From Diospyros lotus (Eukaryota > Streptophyta > Magnoliopsida > Ericales > Ebenaceae): a DNA stretch of 64,000 nucleotides. The stretch covers positions 12,539,669 through 12,603,668 of the forward strand of contig NC_068344.1 of assembly GCF_014633365.1 (NCBI RefSeq). Direction: 5' to 3'. The position numbers and the translations under genes were made by a program. How positions within the stretch are numbered: the stretch's first letter is position 1; every line of letters starts with the position of its first letter. A model generated the notes under the pieces. It did not search any database. It had not been told where the DNA came from and saw nothing but the letters and a program-made list of their open reading frames with translations. Of the stretch, positions 45,925 to 57,819 are shown piece after piece.

Positions 45925-46960
45925 TGTAAATAATATTAAGATTAAAATGTAGTTATAATTTATATGTATTATGTTGTAATAATTTTGTTTGTATTAAACG
46001 CTCTACAAAACTCAAATAAGAAACAAACGTATAAGATTTATAATGTTCACTAATATTGTAAATCAAAATATAAGAGCCAGTAAAAAAAAATTGTAAACAC
46101 TGAACAAAAAATAAAAATTAAAGTTATTGTATACTTGTTAACGTTTTATAATAAAAAGAAAAAATATACTAAATCTATATAATAAAACACATCAGTAAAT
46201 GCTCCACAATTTGAACAAATTAAATTAAAAATTAAATATCAAACAATATATAATAGTCGCCACCAGCCACCATGGTCGCGGCCATCAATCGAGGGGAACC
46301 CCGGATCGGGGTCGGAGAACCTTGGGTTCCCGACCGTGAGTGATTGGGAACCCCTGTGTTCTCGAACCTTGGGTTTCCCAACCATGCATGGTCGGAAACT
46401 CTTTGATTTTTATATTATTTTAATTTAAAAAAGATTTTATTGTGCCTAAAACACAAAATAGAATTAAAAAAATAAATTAATTCCATTTGAATATTTGCAT
46501 CTTTAAGTAACTCAATAGAATAGATTAATCAATTTCACATTTCTTTAAGTATCAAAGATTCAACACCTAAAGATAAAAATATTAAATCTTGAATTAAGTT
46601 TCCTACTTTGATATCATTATTTGAATAAAGTTTTACACTAAAAACAATATTTGATCATCAATGATTTAAAAAGAGATTTTTATTTCTTTTAAAATTGAAT
46701 CATCCATATCAAATTCTTATACATTAAAACTTACATTGTTGGTGTTTTATTATTTAAAAATTTTCAAAAATTAAGTATTAAAACTTACATGATATTTCAA
46801 AAAATTTTAAAAACTTACACTGTTGATATTTAGAATACCTAAAAATTAAGTATTAAATTATTTAAAAATTAAATTTTAATAAAATTAAAAATTTTTAAAA
46901 ATTGAAAAAGAGTCCTCGACCTTGTATATTAATTTTTTTAAAAAATTAAAATTTAAAAAA
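45925..46960. other. AT-rich DNA with a GGGAACCC / GACCGTGG patch
   Basis: This is mostly A/T-rich with no coding frame. At 46262-46400 a GC-rich patch contains repeated GGGTTCCC, CCGACC and CATGGTCGG words. I cannot assign the sequence. Confidence 0.35.
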
Positions 46961-47500
46961 AAAATTGGAGTCCCCGACCATTGCTAGTCGGGGGCTTCAA
47001 GGGCCCCCGACAGCGGTCGCCCCCGCCACCACGAGCAGCATTTGACGTCCATCGCCCTTTGGCCACAAGCACCATCTGTCATGCCCCTTCCTCAACCGCT
47101 CGCACTGCCTTCCCCTTACTGCTTCTTGGACAACCATCGCCCCCTACCAGCCACTCGCAGTGCCTCGCCCCCACCGCCATCACACCCGGCCGCCCCTACC
47201 CTCTGTTGTCCCTCCAACCCCCCTTACCACCGTCGCACCCACCAGCCCCCCTACCCTTTGTTGTCCCTCATGCCCTCCCTCACTACCGTCTCACCTGCTG
47301 GCCCTCCCACCAGCCGTCAACCCTTCCTCTCCCTCCCCCCTGCCATTGCATCTGTCGATGGCATGGGTGGGTGGGTCTGTGAGAAAGGGAAAGAGAGAGG
47401 CAGTAAGTGAGGGAGTGGGAGAAAGGGTGCAACAGAGGGAGAAAGAGAGAAAGGCAGTAAGTGAGGGAGTGAGTGGGTGGGAACTTCATTCATCTCAGCT
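46961..47500. repeat. C-rich low-complexity block with a GTCGGGGGC hairpin
   Basis: GTCGGGGGC and GCCCCCGAC around TTCAAG form a hairpin at about 46988-47012. The following 350 bases are C-rich and built from imperfect repeats of CCCCTACCCTCTGTTGTCCCTC-like text (under 60 bp apart). Overlapping open frames on both strands are rich in Pro, Ser and Leu and follow from the composition. I do not regard them as genes. Confidence 0.5.
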
Positions 47501-48114
47501 ATTCTCAACCATTGATATACGTTTAAAATTTATCTCAACCATTAAAAAAATTTCTATCTTATTATCTAGATAATAATTAATTAATTAATTAATTGAATTA
47601 GAGAGAAAGAAAATTGGAATTTACAGTGAGTGTTGTGCACATCTATATATATATAATATATGATATTATATTATATATTATTCTAAAAGAAATAAAAAAA
47701 AAGTGGGAGAAATGGGCTACAAATTGGAGACAAAAATTGCAAATGAGGAGACGTGCTTGGAGGGCCACGTGCCTACCTACCGTGCAATATGTATAGATAT
47801 ATTACAAATCTATATAATAAAGCAAGGAAGTTTTTGAATTGTCTAACACAAATGTGAGGGGGACATTTTTTGAATGGTTGAGATGGGTTTTCTAAAGATT
47901 TGATGGTTGGGATTAAAAATTTTCCCTCCCAGCGAAGCATCTGACTGTCTCTCTCCCTCTGTCTTTCTCTCTCTCCCTCCCACCCACCCATTCCCTTCTC
48001 CAACCCCCCCTCTCTTTCTCTCTCTCTCCTTCCCACCCACCCATCCCCCTCTCTAGCCCCTCTCATATACATATATACACACACATACCCACCCACCCAC
48101 AATGGCCAACCCCA

Positions 48115-48151
<37 letters not shown>

Positions 48152-48458
48152 CTTATAGTAGTGGACAAGGGAGTTGAAGGCCAAACGTTGGCCGGTAGGG
48201 CTGATTACAGCGGCGATAGAGCCTGAAACAACAAGCGGGGTGGGCTCGCGGTGGAGAGCCGATGCAGCAGGGTTGAAGTGAAGAGCCTGAAGCAGCGACG
48301 CCTGGCGGCCAGAAGTAGCAGGGTCCAAGTAGCAGAGGCGAGGGAGGTCGCCCGCGGCAGCGAATGACTAATGGTGGTGGCCTCTCTCTCTCTCACTGAC
48401 CCACCCACTCACTCCCTCAACCCACCATCTCCCTCCGCCATGCGCTACTACCACCAGA
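47501..48458. repeat. CT-rich and TA microsatellites in unassigned DNA
   Basis: The stretch includes TAATTAATTAATTAATT near 47572-47594, CT-rich repeats with CCCACCCACCCA words at 47935-48060, (CT)n at 48114-48133 and (TA)n at 48134-48150. The remaining 300 bases are GC-rich with no recognisable gene. Confidence 0.5.
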
Positions 48459-49240
48459 TCTTAGTGTGTGTGTGTGTGTGTCTATGTCTGTGTGTGTGTG
48501 ATGTTTGCTGTGTATATGTATGTGTGTGTATGTGTGTGTGATGTTTGTTGTGTATATGTATGTGTGTGTTGTGTGTGTGTGTTCTGCATGTATCTATATA
48601 TATATTATGTATATGTGTGTGTTCTGTGTGTGTATATATCTATGTATATATTATCTATGTGTGTGTTGTGTGTGTGTGTGTGTTTATGATGTTTGTTGTG
48701 TATATGTATGTGTGTGTTGTGTGCGTGTGTTCTACGTGTATCTATGTATATATTATGTATATGTATGTGTGTGTTCTGTGTGTGTATATATTATGTATCT
48801 ATGTGTATCTATGTATATATTATGTATATGGGTGTGTGTGTTTGTGATTGTTGTGTATATGTATGTGTGATGTTTGATGTGTATATGTATGTGTGTGTTG
48901 TGTGCGTGTGTTTTGCGTGTATCTATGTATATATTATGTATATGTGTGTGTATATTATGTATATGGGTATGTGTATATTATGTATATATGTATATATTAT
49001 GTATATGGGTGTGTACGACGGTGCGTGTGTGTTTGTGATGTTTCCTTTATTATATAGACGTGTGTGTTGTGTGTGTGTGTGATGTTTACTTTGTTTGCAA
49101 AAGGTGAAGTCCCTTACCTTAAGGGCTTCCCACACACTGCCCCGTGCACGTGGGAGGTGTGTGATGTTTACTGTGTGTATATGTATGTGTGTGTTGTGAG
49201 CGTGTGTTCTGCCTGTATCTGTGTATATATATATATGGGT
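48459..49240. repeat. Long compound TG / TATG microsatellite
   Basis: About 780 bp of GTGTGTGT, TATGTATATG and TGTATATATTATG words in irregular order are interrupted by a non-repetitive insert of about 90 bp at 49085-49160. All long frames here encode Cys/Val/Tyr-rich repeats and are artefacts of composition. Confidence 0.85.
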
Positions 49241-49475
49241 GTGTATATACCAATCTCTGTCTTTATTTGGAATTGAAATTTTTTGTTGTTTTTCTTTTAG
49301 TTTCATTTGAGATTTTGTTGGTAGTTATGTAAATGAGGGAAAAGTTGAAATCTTTTCCTTGGTTGGAATTTGTAATATAATGTGTCAAATTATCCTATGT
49401 GGTTCTATTTTGTGTTAGTTTTTATGTATTACTAATTGAATTAAAACAAGAGATATTATTTACGTACATACATAC

Positions 49476-49701
49476 TGTAATACCCCGAGAGCCCAGAGAA
49501 GTTAGTATATATTGAGGATAGTGTAAGAAAGGAAACAACACCAGCTGGATACCTTTTGGGCTGAATGTTGGCAATGAACTCCCAAGTTAAGCGTGCTTGA
49601 CCTGGGGTAATCCAGGGATGGGTGACCCCCTGGGAAGTTCGTGTAGGCCCATCAGGATAAGTTGTTCCGGTCCTTCCTATCGCTTAATACGGGATGTTAC
49701 A
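49476..49701 (+). repeat. 5' LTR of the chimeric element: Cassandra type with 5S-like promoter
   Basis: It is 226 bp, TGTAATACCCCGAGAGCCC to GGGATGTTACA, collinear with the three LTRs at 11444-12363. The A-box AAGTTAAGCGTGCTTGA (about 49584-49600) and C-box GGATGGGTGACC (49616-49627) match the plant 5S rRNA internal promoter better than those of the other copies. An RNA polymerase III start here would be possible; that is inference. Confidence 0.93.
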
Positions 49702-49704
49702 GTT

Positions 49705-49716
49705 TGGTATCAGAGC
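49705..49716 (+). other. Primer binding site of the chimeric element
   Basis: TGGTATCAGAGC, complementary to initiator Met-tRNA, lies three bases (GTT) after the Cassandra LTR. The same 12 bases follow Cassandra LTR 1 at 11672, there after GG. Confidence 0.92.
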
Positions 49717-52700
49717 GGTTGATGGAGTTATAATTGTGGATGTCCATCATAATTTGGATGTAAGTCGGAATTAAAAGTGAGATTCAAGCGTGAGGTTGAC
49801 CCGATGACCTCAAAAGTAGTACTTGTGGTTCGAGGTAGGACTATTGGTCCGAGGACCCTTGGGTTTGGGTCGAGGCTTTAAGGCTTGTCATGGTTTGAAG
49901 TGGGATGCTTGGGTATTCCTATTCGAGAAGTAGGAAGGTATCATGGGTCGAGACGATATACCCGTGAGAGGTATACTGGTTGAGCCAAGAAAAGCCGATA
50001 ACCCTAGTGTGGGTGTTGGTGTCAAGAAACCCGAATGTGGGAATTTGGGCATGTTAAGTGTTCTAAGGATGGAAACTCCTTAAGATGGAAGCGTTAAGGC
50101 TCGTGTGGGGATACGAAGCCGAGTCATGGCAAGGGTCATGAAAGGGCAAAGAAAGCCCGAGACATAACTAATCGGTGATGGGATTTAGTTGAGCATCCCT
50201 ATGTTTGGGAATTGGCTAAGCATGCTCGAGGGGATAGAGTGTTTTCCCTTTGGAAAGCGAGGTGTTGAGGGTGCGTGCTTGAGAAACTGTGAGCTAATGT
50301 AGGAATTAGCTCGAAGCTCAAGGAAAGGAGTCGTCGGCAGGCTATATGACGAGCTCCAAGTAACGAACAAGATGGCTCGCAGTGGGTCCTTGAGGGGTGT
50401 GTGCATGTAATGCATACCTATGTCACGGCCAAGGTAAGCATGACGGAAATAGTTGTTGGAAGACTCGAGCGGGAGCCGTGTGTGTTGTATGCACGATGGA
50501 TGGATGTATGTGGTGCGATGTGAGTGGATCGTGATGATGATCCGAAAGGGGATGTATCTAGGGTGTGAGTGGACCCTAGTTAGCTTCAAAATGAAGCAAG
50601 GCCTAACCTAAGGAAGGATAGGTAAGCGAGGCTAGTAGACCTTAGCGGGTATTGTATGAAATGGATGATCTCTAGTGAGTTGCGATTCAAAGGAGTCCCG
50701 ATCAGGGAATAAGTGGGGTTCGGGGGAACCCGAGTCAGGATTGAATGAGTTGGCATGTATTGTTATACGTGTGAAAGCCATGGGATTTGTAGTCCGCGCT
50801 GTGAAGGCTATGAAATCGAACATATATTAAAGGATGGGGGACAAATTGAATCCTCATGATGACGCTTGGGTAAGGTGAGATGCCTAAGGTCATGGGAGGT
50901 GGGGAATGGGTAGACCCTCCTGGTGATGCTTGGGGTTAGGGATGACACCCAAGGTCACGGGATGCTGGATGTGGGTGATGATGAGGTCACCCAATGAAAG
51001 TATGAACGATGTGTGGGCCGAGAGCAGCGGTAGGCTAGAGTGAGGCATCAGGACGTCCAAGGGCTATGCACGCGGAGGAGATGCCAATTGTGGATGCCTT
51101 TGTGGGTGAGGCGTAACGGGTAATGTGAATGCCCGAGTTATGGATAAAAGTCATGGATGCCGAGTAAGGCGTGTTAGAAGGCCGAGCTAAGCATAGGGAT
51201 TGAATGCATACGTGGGTATGCGAGAGGAGACGTGAAGTCTTGATTCACCCGGAGGGTGACAATGTGTGATTCAGATGGTGGATGCCAGAACTTGAGTTAG
51301 GCTCAGCATAACTGTCGTAGATCCATTGTTATGGAAAAGATGGGTCATTTGTTCTTGGATGGACTGGTGTGGGACGCTCTTGAGATGAGAGATATAAAGC
51401 CTTGAGGAATAAGGCTCATGATGTAAGGTTGAGTTTGTCCCGATAGCGACAACTTGAAGAGGTTGCTTTCGTTAGATAGAGCTGAACCATTGTGGCTTGC
51501 GAAAGTCTGTCGTAACATTGATGCTACGGGTGCCAGGCTCGTTGTAACAGATCTGATGCTATGGACCGTATGGCAGAGGACTAGTGAGTTGGCTCGCGGT
51601 GAGGGCAAGTGGCCCATGGGCTGGGGCAACCTAGTGAACTGCAGGTGACGGTTAGATGCCGAAGAACTGGAGCAGCAGCTAGGGAGATTTGGTCATATGA
51701 GACCGAGAATCTCCTGTTAGGGATAAGACCCCTAGAGTAGTCCTAAGGAGGAATCGTAGAATGCGATAATGATCCGATAGATTTGTTGTCGAGTAGGACG
51801 CCTGGTAAGAATTGTGGCTGCGAGCGTGGCGAGGTAGTCATGTTGGGTTCGATATCAGAAGAGTGACTGAAGAGTTGAAAGTCACACTATGGGATGCGAA
51901 GCAGATCAGGGTGGGACCTGAGCCATGCTGTAGGAAACTGTTGTTAGGCCAGTGTATGGGAGTGACACGATGATGGTGATAAGGTGTTGGCGCGCCTAAA
52001 GCACAGGGCAACACAATGACTATGCAGATGGTCAGGGACTGAAGATCTATGAGATGTTTGAGAAAGAAACCCGAGGAAAAGAAACGGGTCTAGCGTGGGG
52101 ATAATACTATTATTGACGCCTATCAGTGACGGGTCTAATGCTAGGGACCACTAGATGCAGACGGTTAGTCCACAAGAGGGACTACAGCCCTCTACGTGGA
52201 GTAACCTGTTTGTGGTGGAGACGATTAGACACCGAAGACCTGGAGTATGCTGTAGGTTATGCTTGAACCAGACCTAAAAATTTCATAAGGGTTGAAGTAT
52301 GGTGGTAGTGCTGTGGGGGTCAAGGCAGCAAGAAGGTTTGTGAATCAAGTGAGTAATATCTTGTGGTGTGATAACAAGAAGTGTGGCGATGCTCCTTGCT
52401 AAAGGATGCTAAAACAATTGTGGTTAAATTTGATCGAAGTGATCTGATAAATTGGGATGAGGTACCCAGTGTGACCTTGCAATAATGCATGAAGATGGGA
52501 TTGATTGGTAGAGTTGGTGAATGGCTCGAGAATGATACGTAAGTGCCATGGAGGCGAGACTTACGAAATGGAAGCCAACCATCAGATGGGGAAATTGAAG
52601 CGTGCCGAGGTTTCAAATAAAGCAATCTCTAATCTAGTGAAGTGAGTTGTGGTAGGCTGAACGCGTGGCTAAGGACGGTTTGAAATCCGTAAAGGTGCGC

Positions 52701-54866
52701 AATTGCACAGTCTGGTGTTGGTTTTGGTTGTATCAATGCGAAATGAGGAAGTGTCCTCATGTAGCATTGGGGGGATTTCCGGTTGATGACACGTGAGAAA
52801 TTGCCAGGTGGTAGCACCTGATGGCAATAATGGAGCCTGAGGCTCGAGGGCTGTGGTATAAAGCCTTGTTGGTTGTCGTGTATGCAATATAAAGGTTCAG
52901 TGGGTCTTAGTGATTAGACCAGGCTGATTATGCAAAAGAGATTCAAGGTGATAAAAGACGATTGGTCAAGATAGAATTGTGCCACTCAAAGGAGTGTGGC
53001 TTTGGAATGAGAGCTATCAATGGTTGTGAAAAGAAATCGGCCAGTGAAGCTGTTGTGGTGTTAGAGCCATGTGGTTGCTCACCGAGAGGTGTGAGCTAGT
53101 TATAGCAAAGTGTATAAGAAATCCGAGAGAAGCCAGAGTCTCTCAGGTATTTAGCTAGATGCTATATGTATAAAAGGTGATTTGAGGATGGCGACCTAAG
53201 AGTGGGGTCGTGCTGGTTGTGGTGACCAGTGAGATTCAGAGAGCAGCAAGTCTTTTGAGATGGCATGGTGGTGTCATCGTCGCGGCTAGGGAAAAGAAGT
53301 GTCAGGAAGGTCAAAGGTAACCATTGTGCATGGTAAGATCTTGAAGCCGAGTGCGAATGGCCATGAAGGCTGGTATCTGTGAATTTTGTGATGCAACGAC
53401 CGTGGGGGAGAAGTTCGTTGCTGTAATGGTGATGTCCTTGCCAAGGAGGACAAGAGGAACCATTATGCATGGTTTAAATCAGGTGTCTATTGCGGGTTGA
53501 GAATGAACCTGATGTAGGATGGCTGAAAGTTCGTGCCTCAAGAGTAAGAGGCTTTGCTGAGAAATGGTGAGATTTAAAAGGTCCCAATGAAAGTGAAGCT
53601 GGGCGAGAAAATTTGGCCAGAAGACCGCTACAAGAGTGGGGGGGTGTAACCATGATGGCTTGTTGTGGTGTGGACAAAAGGCACGAGTCACCCTACAGGT
53701 GTGATGCATAAGTGATTGTGCAGATGGTAATAAGCCAATCACTTGTGCCACGCACCGTGGGTGATGACGAGGGCTGATTAAAGGTTCCACGACCCTAAGC
53801 GCAATGGTAGGATCCTGAACTCGTGGTAGGGTAAATAGCCAAGGTAAGGCCTAGCATGGGAACATGATTGTAAAAGTTGAAATGGGGTGAAGAATTGAAG
53901 AGGGGTTGCTCAGTGAAGAGTTCCCTGGTATGGGTATGAAGCCCTACTAGCATGTGATATCAGCTAGTAAGTTTCATTGTGTACTTAATGCGAAGAACTC
54001 CTGGTTGGGAGAAGGTTGTGGCCCGAGCATGCTTAAGCTCGAGGTGAGATTGAAATGGTGCATACGTCGCCAAGCTCGATGTGAACTCGGGCAGTGCACA
54101 GGGTTGAAATATGTGATAGCCTGGCATGGTTTTATGTAGGTCGATTTGCGTAATCGTATCGATAAATGAGGGTCGGCTGGTCAAAGTAGAAGACCATGCA
54201 TGAAATGATCGAAGTTGGCAAGGTGGGCCAAATGGGTGCTTCCCAGGTAGTGCTAGCATTGTAAGTTGATCGGTCATGAGAGGTTACCATGAGGATCAAC
54301 TCAAGCTATGTAAGCGTGTGATTAACGGCAGTATGCCATGGCGGAATGGGTGTCCGAGTGTCTAATGGGCACTAGAATGTGACATTGCTGTGAATGATCA
54401 GTGCTAAGACGTTGCTGGTTGGACCAGCGTAAAATCGTGGCCATGCGTGATTGGCAGTGAGAAACGTTGCCATGTGTGATCGGCGTAAAATCGTGATAAA
54501 CTGATCAATGATGCAATGTTAGCGTATGTGGTTTTGACTGATGGGAAAAAATGAAAGAGGACTGCGAAGCGATGCTCGAGGTAGCGAAAATCCATCCAGA
54601 AATGGATAGCGTTGTGGTAAGCGTGATCAGCAACCAGTTGTGCAATTTGGCAAGAGGCCAAAGCGGTGTCCGGTTGTGAACGTCCTCGAGAGTTGGAAGA
54701 TCGAAGGCCTAAAGTGAAGCCTTGAGGTAGGTGTAACCCGAGGTAAATGCAAAGAATGGATAGGCTATGGGATTCTCGAGCAGGAGAATTTGGCAAGTAG
54801 CCCGAGAATGTGAATGTCTTGGGTAGGAGATGATGGTAAAGCGAATTTCGAGGACGAAATTCTTTT
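49717..54866 (+). other. Non-coding internal domain (LARD-like)
   Basis: These are 5.15 kb without any reading frame longer than about 135 codons and without RT, integrase, protease or gag motifs in any frame that I could see. The sequence is purine-rich on the plus strand and uniform in composition, unlike the AT-rich flanks. It does not match the internal domain of Cassandra at 11684-11881. Its last bases encode, in one frame, ANFEDEILLRGEE-like text, the C-terminal hallmark of Tekay/Del-type gypsy polyproteins, which indicates descent from such an element. Confidence 0.7.
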
Positions 54867-54879
54867 AAGGGGGGAGGAA
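54843..54879 (+). other. Gypsy 3' hallmark and polypurine tract
   Basis: GAATTTCG-AGGA-CGAAATTC (54843-54862) forms an 8-bp-arm inverted repeat and is the conserved end of Tekay-like elements. It is followed by AAGGGGGGAGGAA (54867-54879), the polypurine tract abutting the long LTR. Confidence 0.85.
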
Positions 54880-57819
54880 TGTAACACCCGGTGTTACAGG
54901 TGTTAAAAGAATGAGAAATAAAGTGAGAAAATTCTAAAAACGCCCTTGAGAAGGTGTTGGATCCTTAAGATTGAGGGTGCCCTATGAGAGGGGTATTTTG
55001 GTAATTTGGATAGTGAAGTCCAATAAAGGGTAATTTAGTAAATTAGAAATAATTCTTAGGTGGAATTGAGTATGGAAGTGAATTAGTTCCCATTTTGGAT
55101 TATGTGGAGATAAATGGGATTGAAAATTTACAAAGGGTATTTTTGGTAATTTTGGAGTAAATTCTATAATGGAATTAAATTATGGAAGTAGGGAAAAATA
55201 CTCATAAATTATTTATGTGAGTAAAATAATGGATTTTCCCTAAAATAGTGGGTTAATGTGGAAATGCCACATAGATGGTTTAGATTAAGTCTTGAAAGCC
55301 AAGGTTGTGGCATGGAGTGACACTTGGCATTTTCTTGTCCAAGTAAAATGGAAGAGATGAGAGTGATTATTTTAAATCAAAAAGAAAAGATTAATAGTCA
55401 CTCAAGCCATTAATGATGGTGATGATGATGTTGGAAAAGGAAATTCAAATTTGAATTTTGAAAATTTTCATGGTTGATGGGTGAAAATTATCTCATTAAA
55501 ATAAATGGCAATTAATTGGAAAGTTGCCTTACAATTGATATATATTATTGATGGGTGAAATTGTCCCAATTATGTAAATAGAAATTTAAATTAATTTCAA
55601 AAGAAATTGGAATATGGTCATTCTTGTAATTAATGGGAGGCATAATTAAGTTGCATTTAAAGAAAATGCAAAAGAAATGGAAAATGGTCAAGCATTGATT
55701 ATGGAAAATGGTCACATTAAATTAAATGGGAAAGAAAATATATATGTCTCTCAAGTGGTCACTCATGTGATGGGGTGAAATTAGTCAAATTAAATAAATG
55801 AGAAAAATGACTAATTTTGGAATGGAAGACCAAGATGATCCAAGGGTGGAGACTTGGCCTTGGATTGGGAAATTGATCCAAGGGTCATAAATTAGTCTTG
55901 AAAGTTGGCATGGATTGCCAACATAAATGGAAGTAAATTTTAAATGATTAGAATGGATGGTTGAGATTAAAAATCTCCAAAGCACATAGATTGTGCTTGT
56001 AATGGAAGGCTAGGATTTATTCTCTTAAACCCACAAAGATCCAAAGGTTAGGATCCATTCTTGAAAGAGGGAGAAAATTTATATATTGGCAAGGTAGGAA
56101 GACAAGTATTCCCTTTGGCCATTTGAAGAAGAAGAAGAAGAAGAAGAAGAAAGAGCCTAGAGGTAAACTCTTTGGTTTTTGTAAAGAAATCTAAGTCTTC
56201 TTACTTCTTAGTCTTCTTATCTTCAAGGATTAGATTTTTAAAGATCAAGGTTATTTCTTTTACTTCTTTAAGGGATGGAAGCAAGTGAAGTCTTGCCAAG
56301 TCAAGTTGTTGCAGCTCTCTTAAAGTTAAAGATTGTGGAAAATCTAAAAGAATAGAGGTAAGGGATAGCCCCATGGGATGGTGGCTTGCAAGTTGTAAGT
56401 ATGATGCATGAATTTTATGTGTGCATTGGCATGTTGTGTGTTCTAGGACCTATGGCCATGAGGTTGAGTGGGGTAGGGTAGATTAAAGCCTCAAACCAAG
56501 GTGGTTGTGAGGATGTGGAAGCCCTAACCATGTTGCATACATGCATTGGCATCATATTTATTTTCATGTTCATACTATTGTCATTGCACCCTTATTGAGC
56601 TTAATAGCTCATGAGGTTTTTATCCTCACCATGTAGGTATCTCATGTGCAAGAAGGAAGGGAATTTTGCAAGGTTAAATGTTGGAAGCAAGGAAGAAAGC
56701 AAGAGTAGTAGTGTTTATGTATTTTGTGCTTAAGTGTTGTATTTATTTTGTTAATGTGTAATGAAGGCTAAATGTGGGTGAAAGGGGGGCAAACTTGAAT
56801 GTTTTGGAAGCCCCTTGGTATGAGAAAGTATTCTGGAAATGTGGGATTTCAATTCAAAAAAAAAAAAAAAAAGGGGTTGTGGCAGTGTGCTGGCCAGGGG
56901 CGTAGCTGGGCGCGCCTGGGCGCGGCCGCGCGCAGTTGGTGTGCGCGGGCGGCCAGGCCGCCCGCGCAGCCAGCGCCCGCGCCTGGCGCGCGCGCCGCCC
57001 ATGCCCGCGCGCGGCCCCGCGCTGGGGGGGCGCGGCCAGCTGCCGCACACCCCCCCTTTGCTGCTGTTGGTTTTTTTTTTTTCCTTTTATTTTTTTTAAT
57101 TTAATTTATGTTTATTTAAATATATGATATTATTTTGGAAATTCTGAAATAATTTATATTTAAATAAATGAGTATTTAGCCTCTAAATTAATTATTAAAT
57201 TAATATAAATTTGAGGCAATTGTGGAAAAATTTTCTATATTTTGGGAAATTAAATAATGGAGTATTTTCCTTAAATTTTGAAATTGGATGAGGATGCCTT
57301 GAGGTTTGTATTTCAAAAATTAATTTCCTAATGGTTGGAAAATTATGGAATTTTTGAAATAATTAAAGGGGAAAATCAATGGAGATTTATGAGGAAAATT
57401 TATTTAAATTTTTTCAAAGAAATATTAATCCAAATATTTTCCAAAGGAATTGAAAGTGAGATAAATGGGTTAATGGTTGGGGCAAAGAAAAGAAAAATTA
57501 TTTTCTTATAATTAAGGCGTTATGCCATAATTTATTTGAAGCTAGAGAGATATAGTTTATTTTCTTTCGATCCTAGGAGGTCACCCTAAGCTCTTCATTA
57601 AAGAGCTTGAGAAGGGGTGACGATTGCGAGGTTTCGGGTTTTAATAGGTCGTTTTGATAATTCTCGGACCCTCGAGCGGAGCGAAGAGAGGGCAAAACCT
57701 AATTCCCACCTAGGTTGTTTCCCGTTGAAACGTAGCTGTCTCTTCATCTTTGCCCTAGCATGTGAATAGTAAGTTGACTATTCGTGAGTAACACCCGTAG
57801 ATGGGAGCGGGGCGTTACA
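54880..57819 (+). repeat. 3' LTR of the chimeric element, gypsy type
   Basis: It is 2940 bp, TGTAACACCCGG to GGCGTTACA. It shares its start and its last 300 bases with the solo LTR at 13675-17671. A TATATATT box lies near 56080. It contains a (GAA)n run at 56128-56150, a 17-A run near 56857, a very GC-rich patch at 56880-57060 (GCGCGCC and GGCGCGG words) and a T-run at about 57069. ORFs from the GC patch are not genes. Confidence 0.85.

Larger units (their letters stand above)
49476..57819 (+). mobile_element. Chimeric LTR retrotransposon: Cassandra 5' LTR, non-coding core, gypsy 3' LTR
   Basis: A perfect 5-bp duplication CATAC (49471-49475 and 57820-57824) encloses 8344 bp. Left to right there is a 226-bp Cassandra LTR, a primer site TGGTATCAGAGC, a 5.15-kb internal domain without coding capacity, a gypsy-type tail and polypurine tract, and a 2940-bp LTR of the family seen at 13675. 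Neither LTR alone is flanked by a duplication: CATAC/GTTTG for the Cassandra LTR, AGGAA/CATAC for the long one. This argues for integration as one DNA molecule with two unrelated LTRs. It is a non-autonomous, LARD-like element; its enzymes must come from elsewhere. Confidence 0.8.

Noticed and set aside
46981..47573. Three overlapping Pro/Ser/Leu-rich frames of 120-140 codons
   Set aside because: Open frames overlap in every phase of a C-rich low-complexity block with internal repeats; this reflects composition, not a gene.
49044..49058. Reverse complement of TCTATATAATAAAGG as a Helitron 5' end paired with 45896
   Set aside because: It sits in the middle of a microsatellite, is preceded by G rather than A, and no LTR remainder follows it.
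48505..49082. Open frames of 100-130 codons rich in Cys, Val and Tyr
   Set aside because: They are translations of a TG/TATG microsatellite in all three frames and have no protein features.
49476..49701. Independent solo Cassandra LTR next to a separate gypsy element
   Set aside because: It has CATAC on the left but GTTTG on the right. The matching CATAC is at 57820, and a primer site follows directly.
50185..50589. 134-codon minus-strand frame
   Set aside because: It lies within the non-coding core of the chimeric element, has no recognisable motif, and is no longer than chance frames nearby.
53162..54796. Series of 60-130-codon minus-strand frames
   Set aside because: They are scattered, unrelated to each other and without motifs. 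The strand bias follows from the purine-rich plus strand.
56751..57127. Ala/Arg-rich frames near the GC-rich patch
   Set aside because: They are composition-driven readings within the 3' LTR of the chimeric element and include runs of Lys and Phe from A and T tracts.
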